DNA of 36,633 bases. Source: Burkholderiales bacterium. Lineage in GTDB: Bacteria > Pseudomonadota > Gammaproteobacteria > Burkholderiales > Burkholderiaceae_C. Positions within the stretch are counted from its first letter, which is position 1. The number at the start of each line of letters is the position of its first letter. Below the pieces are notes generated by a model that saw only the letters and a program-made list of their open reading frames with translations, did no database searches and was not told where the DNA came from. Positions 9,387 through 18,228 of this stretch are shown here, piece by piece. The stretch covers positions 1 through 36,633 of the forward strand of contig CANHNO010000009.1 in assembly GCA_947462065.1 (NCBI GenBank), written 5' to 3'. The position numbers were made by a program, and so were the translations under genes.

Positions 9387-10562
9387 ATGATGAGACGCCT
9401 GAAGTTGGGGTGGGTGGTGGGGTTGGTCGTGTTGCTGCTGGTTGCCGGCTTCGTGGCCCGTACGCTGTATGCGCGATCGCAGGCGCGTGCCGAAGCCTCC
9501 GCGCCTGCCAAGCCACCGCAGGCGATGGAGCTGAGCGCGAGCGACATCGTGGTGGCCCGCACGCAGCCTTTCAACCGAACGCTGCCGATCTCGGGCAGCC
9601 TGAAAGCGGTGGACAGCGCGGTGGTGCGAGCCAAGGTCGCTGCCGAACTGAAGATGCTGTCGGTACGAGAAGGAGACACCGTCACCGCAGGGCAAACGAT
9701 CGGTCAGCTCGACACGCTGGAAGTCGATTTGCGTGTGCAGCAGGCAGACCAGAACGCAGCATCGGCGCGTGCGCAGTGGGACATCGCGCAGCGCGCACTG
9801 AACAACAACCGCGCATTGGTCGCGCAAGGCTTCATCTCGGCTACCGGGCTTGAAACCTCGATTTCGAACGAGGCAGCGGCACGCGCCACATACGAAGCGG
9901 CGGTGGCCGCCGTCAATTTGGCGCGCAAGGCCCGTACCGACACGCGGCTGGTCAGCCCGATCTCGGGCCTGGTGTCGCAGCGACTGGTGCAGCCCGGTGA
10001 GCGGGTCGCGGTCGATGCCAGGCTGGTCGAGATCGTCGATCTGTCGCGCATCGAACTTGAGTCGGCGATCGCGCCCGAAGAGATCGGCGGCGTCGCCATC
10101 GGCCAGACGGCGCGCCTGGCCGCCGAAGGCCTGGATGGTCCAGTCACTGCGCGCGTGGTGCGCATCAACCCAAGCACACAGGCCGGCACGCGGGCAGTGC
10201 TGGCGTACTTGCGTCTCGATCCGCGCCCCAATCTGCGTCAGGGGCTGTTCATGACGGGATCGATTGACCTGAGCACGGGCAGCGCGCTGACCGTACCGGT
10301 GTCAGCGGTGCGCGTCGACCAGGCGCAGCCGTATGTCCTCGCAGTCGTTGGTGACCGTGTCGAGCTGCGCAAGGTGACGCTCGGTCAGCGAGGCGAGTTG
10401 CCCATCGATGGCCGGATCGAGTCGGTGGTCGAACTGACCGGCGGCGTCTCCGATGGCATGGTATTGCTGCGCGGTTCGGCCGGCGCGCTGCGCGATGGCA
10501 CGCAGGTGCGCGTGTTGGCGGCCACGGCATCGACGGCGTCTGCTTCGAACGTCAAGCCCTGA
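9387..10562 (+). CDS. RND efflux periplasmic adaptor (membrane fusion protein)
   Basis: Links the RND pump encoded 2 bp downstream to an outer-membrane channel. The 391-residue product has one N-terminal membrane anchor (VVGLVVLLLVAGFVARTL), then a biotinyl-lipoyl half motif (AVVRAKVAAELKMLSVREGDTV, about residues 75-95), an alpha-helical hairpin (QQADQNAASARAQWD to AAVNLARKA), the second lipoyl half (LVSPISGLVSQRLVQPGERV) and beta-barrel and membrane-proximal domains. Length is typical. The start could be 9387 or the next codon, since two ATGs are adjacent. Substrate cannot be told from sequence. Confidence 0.93.
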   Translation: MMRRLKLGWVVGLVVLLLVAGFVARTLYARSQARAEASAPAKPPQAMELSASDIVVARTQPFNRTLPISGSLKAVDSAVVRAKVAAELKMLSVREGDTVTAGQTIGQLDTLEVDLRVQQADQNAASARAQWDIAQRALNNNRALVAQGFISATGLETSISNEAAARATYEAAVAAVNLARKARTDTRLVSPISGLVSQRLVQPGERVAVDARLVEIVDLSRIELESAIAPEEIGGVAIGQTARLAAEGLDGPVTARVVRINPSTQAGTRAVLAYLRLDPRPNLRQGLFMTGSIDLSTGSALTVPVSAVRVDQAQPYVLAVVGDRVELRKVTLGQRGELPIDGRIESVVELTGGVSDGMVLLRGSAGALRDGTQVRVLAATASTASASNVKP

Positions 10563-10564
10563 CC

Positions 10565-13500
10565 ATGTGGTTCACCCGCGTCTCGATCGGCAATCCGGTG
10601 ATGGCCACGATGGTCATGCTGGCCTTCGTCGTCCTGGGACTCTTCAGTTATCAGCGTCTGTCGGTCGATCAGTTCCCGAACATCGATTTCCCAACGGTTG
10701 TCGTGCAGTTCGATTACCCGGGCGCCTCTCCCGAAATCGTCGAGACCGAGGTCACGAAGAAGGTCGAGGAAGCGGTCAACACGGTGGCCGGCATCAGTTC
10801 GCTTTATTCGCGCTCCTACGAAGGCAACTCGATCGTCATCATCGAGTTCAACCTGAACGTCGATGGACGCAAGGCAGCCGAGGATGTGCGCGAGAAGGTC
10901 GCGCTGGTGCGGCCCAATCTGCGCGACGAGGTCAAGGAGCCGCGCGTCTCGCGCTTTGACCCCGCCAGCACCCCGATCTTCAACCTCGCAGTCCTGTCGC
11001 CGACCGGCAAGCAGACACCTCAGGAACTGACCACCTGGGCCACGCAGGTGCTGCAGAAGCGTCTGGAAAACGTGCGGGGTGTTGGGTCAGTCAGCGTGGT
11101 GGGTGGGGTGTCGCGGCAGATCAATCTCTATCTGAAGCCAGCCGCCATGGAGGCGATGGGCGTCAGCGTGGACAACGTCATCAACGCGGTGCGCAGTGAG
11201 AACCAGGAACTGCCGATGGGCGCGATCCACTCCTTGGAGCAGGAGCGCGTGGTGCAGATCAATGCCCGGCTGAAACGGCCGGAAGAGTTTCGCGACATCG
11301 TCGTCGCTCGCCGCGGTGCTGCCACGCCGGGCACCGGTAACGCGACCGTCAGTGGCGGCTCTCCGGTCAAGCTGTGGCAGGTGGCCGATGTGGTCGACGG
11401 TCCGCAGGAAGTGGAAAGCCTGGCGCTGTACAACGGCCAGCGCACCGTGCTGCTGTCGGTTCAGAAGTCACAGGGCGAGAACACCATCGAGGTGGTCGAT
11501 GGGTTGCGCAAGGCGCTGGCCGCTGCCGAGGCGGTGACGCCGCCGGGCATCGTCGTCGAAGTGAACCGCGACAACTCGAGGTCGATCCGCGTGGCCGTTG
11601 CGAACGTCAAGGAGACCTTGATCGAAGGCGCAGCTCTCACCGTGCTGATCGTCTTCCTGTTCCTCAACTCCTGGCGCAGCACCGTCATCACCGGCCTCAC
11701 GCTGCCGATCGCGCTGATCGGCACCTTCGGCTTCATGTACGTCTTCGGCTTCACCATCAACAGCATCACGATGATGGCGTTGAGCTTGTGCGTGGGACTG
11801 CTGATCGACGACGCGATCGTCGTGCGCGAGAACATCGTGCGCCATGTGCAGATGGGCAAGAGCGCGCACCAGGCGGCGCTCGAGGGCACCCAGGAGATCG
11901 GCCTCGCGGTGATGGCCACCACGATGTCCATCGTCGCGGTTTTCCTGCCGATCGGTTTCATGGGCGGCATCGTCGGCAAGTTCTTCCATGAATTCGGCCT
12001 GACCATCGTGGCCGCGGTGCTGATCTCGATGTTCGTCAGCTTCACGCTCGACCCGATGCTCTCCAGCATCTGGCACGACCCGCAGGCTACGCACCGGAGC
12101 GGGACACCACGCGAGGCGACCAGCCTCTACGACCGCACGCTGGGGCGTGTCACAGCCGTGTTCGAGCGATTCACCGTGTGGCTGGGGCATGGCTACCAGA
12201 CCATCCTGGGTTGGTCTCTGCGCCACCGGCTGTCGACGTTGGCGATTGCGGTGGCCACCTTCGGCGGCAGTTTCCTGCTGATTCCGGTGTTGGGTGCCGA
12301 GTTCGTTCCGAAGGCCGACTTTTCGGAGACGACGGTGAATTTCTATACCCCGGTCGGCTCGTCGATCGAGGTGACCGAGGCCCGCGCCAAGCAGGTCGAT
12401 CTGGCACTGCGCGAGTTGCCCGAGGTCAAGTACACCGTCACCACGATCAACAGCGGCGCTGCTGCCGGCAAGATCTTCGGCTCGACCTATGTTCGACTGG
12501 TCGATCGTGATCTGCGGCAGCGTGGGCTGGAACAGATGACGGTGCCGATGCGCGAACGCCTAGAACGCATCCCGGGCATCACCGTCACCAACATGGGCTC
12601 GCCCGATCTGGGCGGCGGCAAGAGCCTTCAGTTCTCGATCCAGGGCAGCGACCTGGGAGAACTCGAGCGTTTGTCCAAGACCATCACCACCCAACTGGAG
12701 CAGGTACCGGGGCTGGTCGATCTGGACACCACCTTGAAGCCCGACAAGCCCACCGTTGCGATCGAGGTGAAGCGCGAAGCGGCGTCTGATCTGGGACTCA
12801 ACGTCAATGCCCTGGCGACCACGCTCCGCGCCCTTGTCGCTGGTACCACGGTGGGCAACTGGCGTGCGCCCGACGGCGAGAACTACGACGTGATCGTGCG
12901 CCTGACGCCCGACAGCCGCACGTCTTTGGCCGACCTGCAACGGCTGCCTGTGCCGGTGGTTGCTGGTGCCGATGGGTTGCCGCGCATCGTGCGGCTGTCC
13001 CAGGTGGCCGACGTCACGGAATCGGCCGGTCCGAACCAGATCAACCGGCGCGACCTGAACCGCGAGATCACCATGGACGCGAACGCCTATGGCCGCAGCG
13101 CGGGCGATATCTCGGCCGACATCCGCCGCATTCTGGACAGCGTGGCCTGGCCTCCCGGCTACCGCTACAGCTTTGGCGGTAGCACGAAGAACATGGCCGA
13201 ATCGTTCAGCTATGCGATCGGCGCACTGGGGCTGGCGGTGGTGTTCATCTACATGATCCTTGCCAGCCAGTTCCGCAGCTTCCTGCAGCCGATGGCGTTG
13301 ATGACATCCTTGCCGCTGACGCTGATCGGGGTCGTGCTGACGCTGCTGATGTTCGGCTCCACCTTGAACATGTTCAGCATCATTGGCATCGTGATGCTGA
13401 TGGGGCTGGTCACGAAGAATGCGATTCTCCTCATCGACTTCGCCATTCGCGCGCGAGAGGGCACCGTGCCTGGCGAGGTGGCTACCGACCGCGAAAGCGC

Positions 13501-13783
13501 GCTGCTGCTGGCTGCCCGCGTTCGTCTTCGCCCGATTCTGATGACCACGCTGGCGATGATCTTCGGCATGGTGCCGCTGGCCTTCGCGTTGTCCGAGGGA
13601 TCGGAGCAGCGCGCGCCGATGGGCCAGGCCGTGATCGGTGGCGTCATTGCCTCGTCACTGCTGACTTTGGTCGTGGTGCCGGTGGTCTATTGCTACCTTG
13701 ACGACTTGGCGACCTGGTTCAAGCGACGCTGGGCCCGTCGGTCCCACAGCACTGCCACGCCACCGCTGATCATGGGCAAATAA
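10565..13783 (+). CDS. HAE1/AcrB-type RND multidrug efflux transporter
   Basis: Inner-membrane proton-driven exporter of 1072 residues, the normal RND size. It opens with the family start (MWFTRVSIGNPVMATMVML) and a large periplasmic loop containing PTVVVQFDYPGASPE. It keeps the TM4 double aspartate (CVGLLIDDAIVVREN) and the TM10 lysine (GLVTKNAILLIDFA), so the proton relay looks intact. The motifs mark it as a drug-type (HAE1) rather than heavy-metal pump. It starts 2 bp after the adaptor stop, so it is co-transcribed and probably co-translated. A TolC-family gene 1.2 kb downstream on the same strand can complete the tripartite system. Confidence 0.95.
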   Translation: MWFTRVSIGNPVMATMVMLAFVVLGLFSYQRLSVDQFPNIDFPTVVVQFDYPGASPEIVETEVTKKVEEAVNTVAGISSLYSRSYEGNSIVIIEFNLNVDGRKAAEDVREKVALVRPNLRDEVKEPRVSRFDPASTPIFNLAVLSPTGKQTPQELTTWATQVLQKRLENVRGVGSVSVVGGVSRQINLYLKPAAMEAMGVSVDNVINAVRSENQELPMGAIHSLEQERVVQINARLKRPEEFRDIVVARRGAATPGTGNATVSGGSPVKLWQVADVVDGPQEVESLALYNGQRTVLLSVQKSQGENTIEVVDGLRKALAAAEAVTPPGIVVEVNRDNSRSIRVAVANVKETLIEGAALTVLIVFLFLNSWRSTVITGLTLPIALIGTFGFMYVFGFTINSITMMALSLCVGLLIDDAIVVRENIVRHVQMGKSAHQAALEGTQEIGLAVMATTMSIVAVFLPIGFMGGIVGKFFHEFGLTIVAAVLISMFVSFTLDPMLSSIWHDPQATHRSGTPREATSLYDRTLGRVTAVFERFTVWLGHGYQTILGWSLRHRLSTLAIAVATFGGSFLLIPVLGAEFVPKADFSETTVNFYTPVGSSIEVTEARAKQVDLALRELPEVKYTVTTINSGAAAGKIFGSTYVRLVDRDLRQRGLEQMTVPMRERLERIPGITVTNMGSPDLGGGKSLQFSIQGSDLGELERLSKTITTQLEQVPGLVDLDTTLKPDKPTVAIEVKREAASDLGLNVNALATTLRALVAGTTVGNWRAPDGENYDVIVRLTPDSRTSLADLQRLPVPVVAGADGLPRIVRLSQVADVTESAGPNQINRRDLNREITMDANAYGRSAGDISADIRRILDSVAWPPGYRYSFGGSTKNMAESFSYAIGALGLAVVFIYMILASQFRSFLQPMALMTSLPLTLIGVVLTLLMFGSTLNMFSIIGIVMLMGLVTKNAILLIDFAIRAREGTVPGEVATDRESALLLAARVRLRPILMTTLAMIFGMVPLAFALSEGSEQRAPMGQAVIGGVIASSLLTLVVVPVVYCYLDDLATWFKRRWARRSHSTATPPLIMGK

Positions 13784-13866
13784 AATGGGGTCTTGCCTTC
13801 AGGTGCTGCCCGTTTTGACCTGCTCGCATCGCATGACACCTCACTGCCACCCAGCCCAGGATCGCT

Positions 13867-14550
13867 ATGGACATTGAACACGCCCGCTTCAACATGATCG
13901 AGCAGCAGATCCGGCCCTGGGAGGTGCTCGATGCCGAGGTGCTGTCCCTTCTTGCAGCCATCCGGCGCGAGGATTTCCTCCCGCCGAAAGCTCGCTCGAT
14001 GGCCTTTGTCGACACAGAAGTCATGCTGCCCACGTCCACCGGCACGCCGCAGTCCATGTTGTCGCCGAAGGTCGAGGCCAGGCTGCTGCAGGAGCTTGAC
14101 GTCGGCAAGCACGAGCGGGTGCTCGAGGTCGGTGCCGGCTCGGGATTCATGGCGGCTTTGCTTGGCCACCGAGCACAACAGGTACTGAGCCTGGAGATCG
14201 ATGCCGACCTGTCTGCCTTTGCCAGCGCCAACCTTCGCCGCGCCGGGGCGTCCAACGTCACCGTGCGTCTGGCCGATGGATCGAAGGGCAGCGCAACCGA
14301 TGGTCCTTTCGACGTGATCGTGTTGTCCGGATCGGTGCCGCAGGTGCCGCAGGCACTGTTTGATCAACTCAAGCCCGGCGGCCGGCTGGTGGCCATCGTC
14401 GGCCAGCTGCCGATCATGCAGGCGGTGCTCTACACCCGCGGCGTGGTCGGCGGTACTGCTGATCGAAGCACGATCAGCAGCGTCGAGTTGTTCGACACCG
14501 TGGCACCGAGGCTGGTCGGCTTCGACGAGCCCAGCCGGTTTCACTTCTGA
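13867..14550 (+). CDS. Protein-L-isoaspartate O-methyltransferase family protein
   Basis: SAM-dependent methyltransferase of the PCMT family, 227 residues. Near the N-terminus the pattern NMIEQQIRPWEVLD and REDFLPPKARSMAFVDTEV resembles the PCMT substrate-binding region. SAM motif I is VLEVGAGSGFMAALLG near residue 82 and motif II is PFDVIVLSGSVPQVP. The canonical PIMT signature around DGxxGxxxxAPYDxI is altered (DGSKGSATDGPFDVI), so repair activity on isoaspartate is not assured. Such PCMT-like genes often sit just before a rhodanese and tolC in betaproteobacteria. The stop shares one base with the rhodanese start. Confidence 0.85.
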   Translation: MDIEHARFNMIEQQIRPWEVLDAEVLSLLAAIRREDFLPPKARSMAFVDTEVMLPTSTGTPQSMLSPKVEARLLQELDVGKHERVLEVGAGSGFMAALLGHRAQQVLSLEIDADLSAFASANLRRAGASNVTVRLADGSKGSATDGPFDVIVLSGSVPQVPQALFDQLKPGGRLVAIVGQLPIMQAVLYTRGVVGGTADRSTISSVELFDTVAPRLVGFDEPSRFHF

Positions 14551-14903
14551 TGCAGCACATCGGCGCGCGCGAGTTTGCAGCGCTGCTTGCCAGCGCAGAA
14601 GCGTCCAGGCAGACAGCCGAATTGCCCTTGCTTCTGGATGTGCGCGAGCCCTGGGAGTTCGAGCTGGCTTCGCTGCGTGCTGATGGACTCGTCACCGTCA
14701 ACCTGCCGATGAGCGAGATCGTGCAGCGCATCGGTGAACTCGACCCGGCGCAACCCACCGTCTGCTTGTGCCACCACGGTGTGCGCAGCGCGCAAGTGGC
14801 GGCGTTCCTTGAGCAGCGCCAAGGATTCACCTCGGTCACCAACTTCACCGGCGGCATCGATGCGTGGTCTGTCGAGGTCGATCCGGGTGTTCCGCGTTAT
14901 TGA
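14550..14903 (+). CDS. Single-domain rhodanese-like sulfurtransferase
   Basis: Small cytoplasmic protein of 117 residues made of one rhodanese domain. Visible motifs are LLLDVREPWEFELA near residue 25, the VNLPMSEI strand, and the active-site loop CHHGVRS with the catalytic Cys near residue 74, followed by GGIDAWSVEVDPGVPRY, a typical rhodanese C-terminus. Catalytic Cys and Arg are present, so persulfide transfer is plausible; the acceptor is unknown. The start codon overlaps the preceding stop (TGATG), which indicates translational coupling with the methyltransferase-like gene. Confidence 0.9.
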   Translation: MQHIGAREFAALLASAEASRQTAELPLLLDVREPWEFELASLRADGLVTVNLPMSEIVQRIGELDPAQPTVCLCHHGVRSAQVAAFLEQRQGFTSVTNFTGGIDAWSVEVDPGVPRY

Positions 14904-14951
14904 AGCTCGCAGTTGATCGCCCCCGTTCATCGTTCCCACTGAGCTGTACCC

Positions 14952-16328
14952 ATGCCGACCCCGCCGATTCACCTTCGATGCGCCTTGCTGGCACCGAGGC
15001 CGCAGCCCTGGGTTCGCTTGGCGGCGGTCACCGTGCTGAATCTGGCCGCGCTGTGCATGGGCGTCGCGCAGGCGCAGAGCCTCGACGAGCTCTACACCGC
15101 CGCGCGTGGCTACGACGCCACCTACCTCTCGGCTCGCTCGCTGGCAGACTCGGCCCAGTACCGTGCTGCGCAGGCTGACGCACTTTTGCGACCGAGCGTG
15201 AGCCTGGACGCCAGCGCCAACACCGGGCGCGTCGAAACCGCTTTTGGCAATGGTTCGTTCAACACCCGGTCGGGGCAGTTGTCCGCACGTCAGCCGCTGT
15301 TCAACTTCAACAGCAGCGTCACCATCGACCAGGCACAACGTGAGCTGCAGGCCTCCGCTCTGCGGCTGGAGGTGGCCGAGCAGGACCTGATCGTGCGGCT
15401 GGCTCAGGCTTACTTCGATGTGCTGGCCGCGCAGGATGCGCTGGCCACCAACCGTACCAGCAAGGTCGCGATCAGCGAGCAACTGGCGTCGGCGAAGCGA
15501 AGTTTCGAGGTGGGGACGGCGACCATCACTGATACGCGCGAGGCACAGGCCCGCTTCGATCTGGCCACCGCGCAGGAACTCGCTGCCGACAACGATCTGC
15601 GCAACAAGCGCATTGCACTCGACCTCTTGGTCGGCCGCAGCAACGTCGAGCCCAAGGGCCTGACGCCACCGGTCAGCCTGCCGTCGATCACTCCCGCCGA
15701 CGCAGAAGTCTGGGCGCGCAACGCCGATGCTCAACATCCTTCGGTGCGGCTGGCGCTGTTGACTCTGGACGTGGCGCGGCTCGAAACCAGCAAGGCACGC
15801 TCGGGCCACTTTCCGACACTCGACGCGGTGGCCAGCGTCAGCAGCCAGTACAACTCGACCGGCAGGAGCGGCAGCCAGCTGTCCAGCGCCGGCACCACCA
15901 ATACCGGCAGCATCGGTGTGCAGTTCAACCTGCCGCTGTTCACGGGGCTCTCGGTGCAGAACCGAATCAAGGAAACGTTGGCGCTCGAAGACAAGTCGCA
16001 GAACGATCTGGAGGCTGCGCGCAGAGCGGTGTCGCTGAGCACCCGGCAGGCCTACTTCGGCGTGCAGTCCTTGCAGGCGCAGGTGCTCGCATTGGAGGCG
16101 GCTGAATCATCCAGCGCGCTGGCCCTGGAGGCGACACAGGTCGGCTACCGCGTCGGCGTGCGGGTCAACATCGATGTGCTGAACGCGCAGACGCAGCTCT
16201 ACACCACGCGCCGCGACCTCTCGAAGGCCCGCTACGACACCTTGCTCGGCGGCCTGCGCTTGCGACAAGCCGCAGGGCAGTTGAAGCCCGAGGATGTGAC
16301 CGCTGTCAGCCGACTGTTGACGCGCTGA
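14952..16328 (+). CDS. tolC: TolC-family outer-membrane efflux/secretion channel
   Basis: Trimeric outer-membrane channel protein of 458 residues. A long signal peptide ends at about AQA-QS (residue 42), so the mature chain begins SLDELYTAARGYDATYLSA. The typical duplicated architecture is seen: each half has periplasmic helices (QRELQASALRLEVAEQDLI; LAQAYFDVLAAQDAL; RQAYFGVQSLQAQ) and beta-strand pairs. The C-terminal half contains NIDVLNAQTQLYTTRRDLSKARYD, a strong TolC signature. Gene order suggests service to the RND pump upstream, but a TolC channel may serve several systems. Confidence 0.95.
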   Translation: MPTPPIHLRCALLAPRPQPWVRLAAVTVLNLAALCMGVAQAQSLDELYTAARGYDATYLSARSLADSAQYRAAQADALLRPSVSLDASANTGRVETAFGNGSFNTRSGQLSARQPLFNFNSSVTIDQAQRELQASALRLEVAEQDLIVRLAQAYFDVLAAQDALATNRTSKVAISEQLASAKRSFEVGTATITDTREAQARFDLATAQELAADNDLRNKRIALDLLVGRSNVEPKGLTPPVSLPSITPADAEVWARNADAQHPSVRLALLTLDVARLETSKARSGHFPTLDAVASVSSQYNSTGRSGSQLSSAGTTNTGSIGVQFNLPLFTGLSVQNRIKETLALEDKSQNDLEAARRAVSLSTRQAYFGVQSLQAQVLALEAAESSSALALEATQVGYRVGVRVNIDVLNAQTQLYTTRRDLSKARYDTLLGGLRLRQAAGQLKPEDVTAVSRLLTR

Positions 16329-16335
16329 CCCGATC

Positions 16336-16352
16336 ACCCGCGCAACGCGGGT
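16336..16352. terminator. Hairpin between convergent tolC and arginase genes
   Basis: ACCCGCG-CAA-CGCGGGT forms a perfect 7-bp GC-rich stem with a 3-base loop in the 27-bp gap between the two stop codons. There is no T-run on either side, so termination efficiency is uncertain. Position and symmetry suggest a bidirectional terminator. Confidence 0.65.
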
Positions 16353-16355
16353 CAC

Positions 16356-17270
16356 TCAGCGTCGCATCAAGGTGCTCTTGCCAAACAGGCTCTCGATGAG
16401 ATCCACCGCCACCTCGGCGGTCTGGTTGCGCACATCGAGCGCTGGGTTCAGCTCCATCACGTCGAGGCTGGCTAGGCGTCCGGTGTCGGCGATCATCTCC
16501 ATGCACAGCTGCGCTTCGCGGTAGGTCGGCCCGCCGGGGACGGTAGTTCCAACGCCGGGAGCGATCTGAGGGTCGAGGAAGTCGACATCGAAGCTGACGT
16601 GCAGATGGGTGTTGACGTCGAGCGTGGCCAGTGCGAGTTCCATCGCGTGGCGCATGCCCATCTCGTCGATGAAGCGCATATCGAAGACATCGAGTTCCTG
16701 TTCGTGCACGAAGCGCTTCTCGCCGGCATCCACACTGCGGATGCCGATCTGCCGCACCCACTTCGGGTTGATCGCAGGCACCTGGCCTCCGATCTCGATC
16801 AGTTCCTGGGGACCATGGCCACACAGGCAGGCGACCGGCATGCCGTGGAGGTTGCCGCTGGGCGTCAGCATCTGGGTATTGAAGTCGGCGTGCGCATCCA
16901 GCCACAGCACGCGAAGCCGCTTGCCCGCATCACGGCAGTAGCGCGCCACGGCGCTGATCGATCCGATGCCGAGACAGTGGTCACCACCCAGCAGCACCGG
17001 CATGCGGTTCAGTTTGAGCTCGGCATAGACCGCGTCGTGCACCAGGCGGTTCCAGGCGATCACCTCCTGCAGGTGGCGATAGCCGGCTGCCGCTGGCAAC
17101 CAGGGGTTGGTCGGGCCGCTGAGGTTGCCTCGGTCCAGGACCTCGAGCCCGTGGCCCTGCAGTGCCGGCACGATGTTCGCTACCCGCAGTGCTTCCGGCC
17201 CCATGCTGGCGCCGCGCTTGCCGGCACCGATGTCGGTGGGTGCGCCGATCAGGCTCAGGTGCTGGTTCAT
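16356..17270 (-). CDS. rocF: Arginase (arginine to ornithine and urea)
   Basis: Manganese-dependent ureohydrolase, 304 residues from the ATG at 17270. The reading frame extends upstream, but the family start is MNQHLSLIGAPTDIGAGKRGASMGPEALR. Metal-ligand motifs are complete: LLGGDHCLGIGS (Ser usual at the Cys position), LWLDAHADFNT and SFDVDFLDP. The substrate loop SGNLHGMPVACLCG and the arginase-type PGVGTTVPGGPTYREA are also present, which favours arginase over agmatinase. It follows the LOG gene by 19 bp and is probably co-transcribed with it. Confidence 0.92.
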   Translation of the reverse strand: MNQHLSLIGAPTDIGAGKRGASMGPEALRVANIVPALQGHGLEVLDRGNLSGPTNPWLPAAAGYRHLQEVIAWNRLVHDAVYAELKLNRMPVLLGGDHCLGIGSISAVARYCRDAGKRLRVLWLDAHADFNTQMLTPSGNLHGMPVACLCGHGPQELIEIGGQVPAINPKWVRQIGIRSVDAGEKRFVHEQELDVFDMRFIDEMGMRHAMELALATLDVNTHLHVSFDVDFLDPQIAPGVGTTVPGGPTYREAQLCMEMIADTGRLASLDVMELNPALDVRNQTAEVAVDLIESLFGKSTLMRR

Positions 17271-17289
17271 GCGCGATCGGTCGATGGCC

Positions 17290-18192
17290 TCAGATGTCGA
17301 CCGCGAATTCGCCGGTCTCGGTTGGCGGTGCGTCGAAGCCGTATTCCGCTTCGAGCACAGCCCAGGCTTCCTCGGCGGTCTCGACGTAGCGGAACAGGTG
17401 CACGTCACCGGGCGAGATCATGCCGGTCTCGATCAATACATCGAAGTTGATCAGCCGCGACCAGAACTCGCGCCCGAACAGCAGGATCGGCCGCTTGCGG
17501 CATTTGCCGGTCTGCACCAGCGTCATCGTCTCGAACAGTTCATCGAGGGTGCCGAACCCACCTGGAAAGCACACCAGCGCGATGCTGCGCATCAGGAAGT
17601 GCATCTTGCGCAGGGCGAAGTAGTGGAACTGGAAGCACAGCTCCGGCGTGATGTACGGGTTGGGCTCCTGCTCGTGCGGCAGCACGATGTTCAGCCCGAT
17701 GCTCTTGCCCCCGACCTCGAACGCGCCGCGGTTTCCCGCTTCCATGATGCCCGGGCCGCCGCCGGTGACCACATAGACCGGCGTGTCCATGTCGGCAGTT
17801 CGACGCGTGACGAGGGCGGCGAAGCGCCGCGCTTCGTCGTAGTAGCGCGACATCAGCACGCGGCTTTCGGCGGTGCGTATGGCCGAGGCGTCGTCCCGGG
17901 CCTGGGCTTCCGCCAGACCGGCGGCGGCAGCTTCGGGCGACAGGATGCGCGCGCTGCCGAAGATCACGATCGTCGATTCGACGCCCGCTTCCTTCTGCAC
18001 CATCTCGGGTTTCAGCAGTTCGAGCTGCATGCGCACCGGTCGAAGTTCTTCGCGCAGCAGGAAATCGTTGTCGGTGAAGGCGAGGCGGTAGGCGCTTTCC
18101 GGGCCGCCGTAGCGCGAGGGCGGCGTAGCGGTGCTGGCGTCTTCCTGAGCCGTCGGGAAATTGCGCGCGGTGAGTTCGGTGCGTTTGTCCAT
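17290..18192 (-). CDS. LOG-family (TIGR00730-type) Rossmann-fold protein
   Basis: The 300-residue product carries the LOG signature PGGFGTLDELFE near residue 220 and the nucleotide-binding VVTGGGPGIMEAGNRGAF near residue 140. LOG proteins are often annotated as lysine decarboxylases, but characterised members are phosphoribohydrolases that cleave nucleoside 5'-monophosphates, including cytokinin precursors. The catalytic Glu (in TLDELFE) and the upstream Arg of the family (LRKMHFLMRS) are present. This is a long-form member with about 100 extra N-terminal residues. It precedes arginase in a probable two-gene operon; a shared pathway is not evident. Confidence 0.88.
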   Translation of the reverse strand: MDKRTELTARNFPTAQEDASTATPPSRYGGPESAYRLAFTDNDFLLREELRPVRMQLELLKPEMVQKEAGVESTIVIFGSARILSPEAAAAGLAEAQARDDASAIRTAESRVLMSRYYDEARRFAALVTRRTADMDTPVYVVTGGGPGIMEAGNRGAFEVGGKSIGLNIVLPHEQEPNPYITPELCFQFHYFALRKMHFLMRSIALVCFPGGFGTLDELFETMTLVQTGKCRKRPILLFGREFWSRLINFDVLIETGMISPGDVHLFRYVETAEEAWAVLEAEYGFDAPPTETGEFAVDI

Positions 18193-18228
18193 GCGGTGCA
18201 GCTTAGCGTGTTGCCAGGCGCTGGGGTG

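Noticed and set aside
14541-15809. Minus-strand open frame of 422 codons
   Set aside because: Antisense to the rhodanese and tolC genes; its translation has no domain and reflects high-GC third positions of the real genes.
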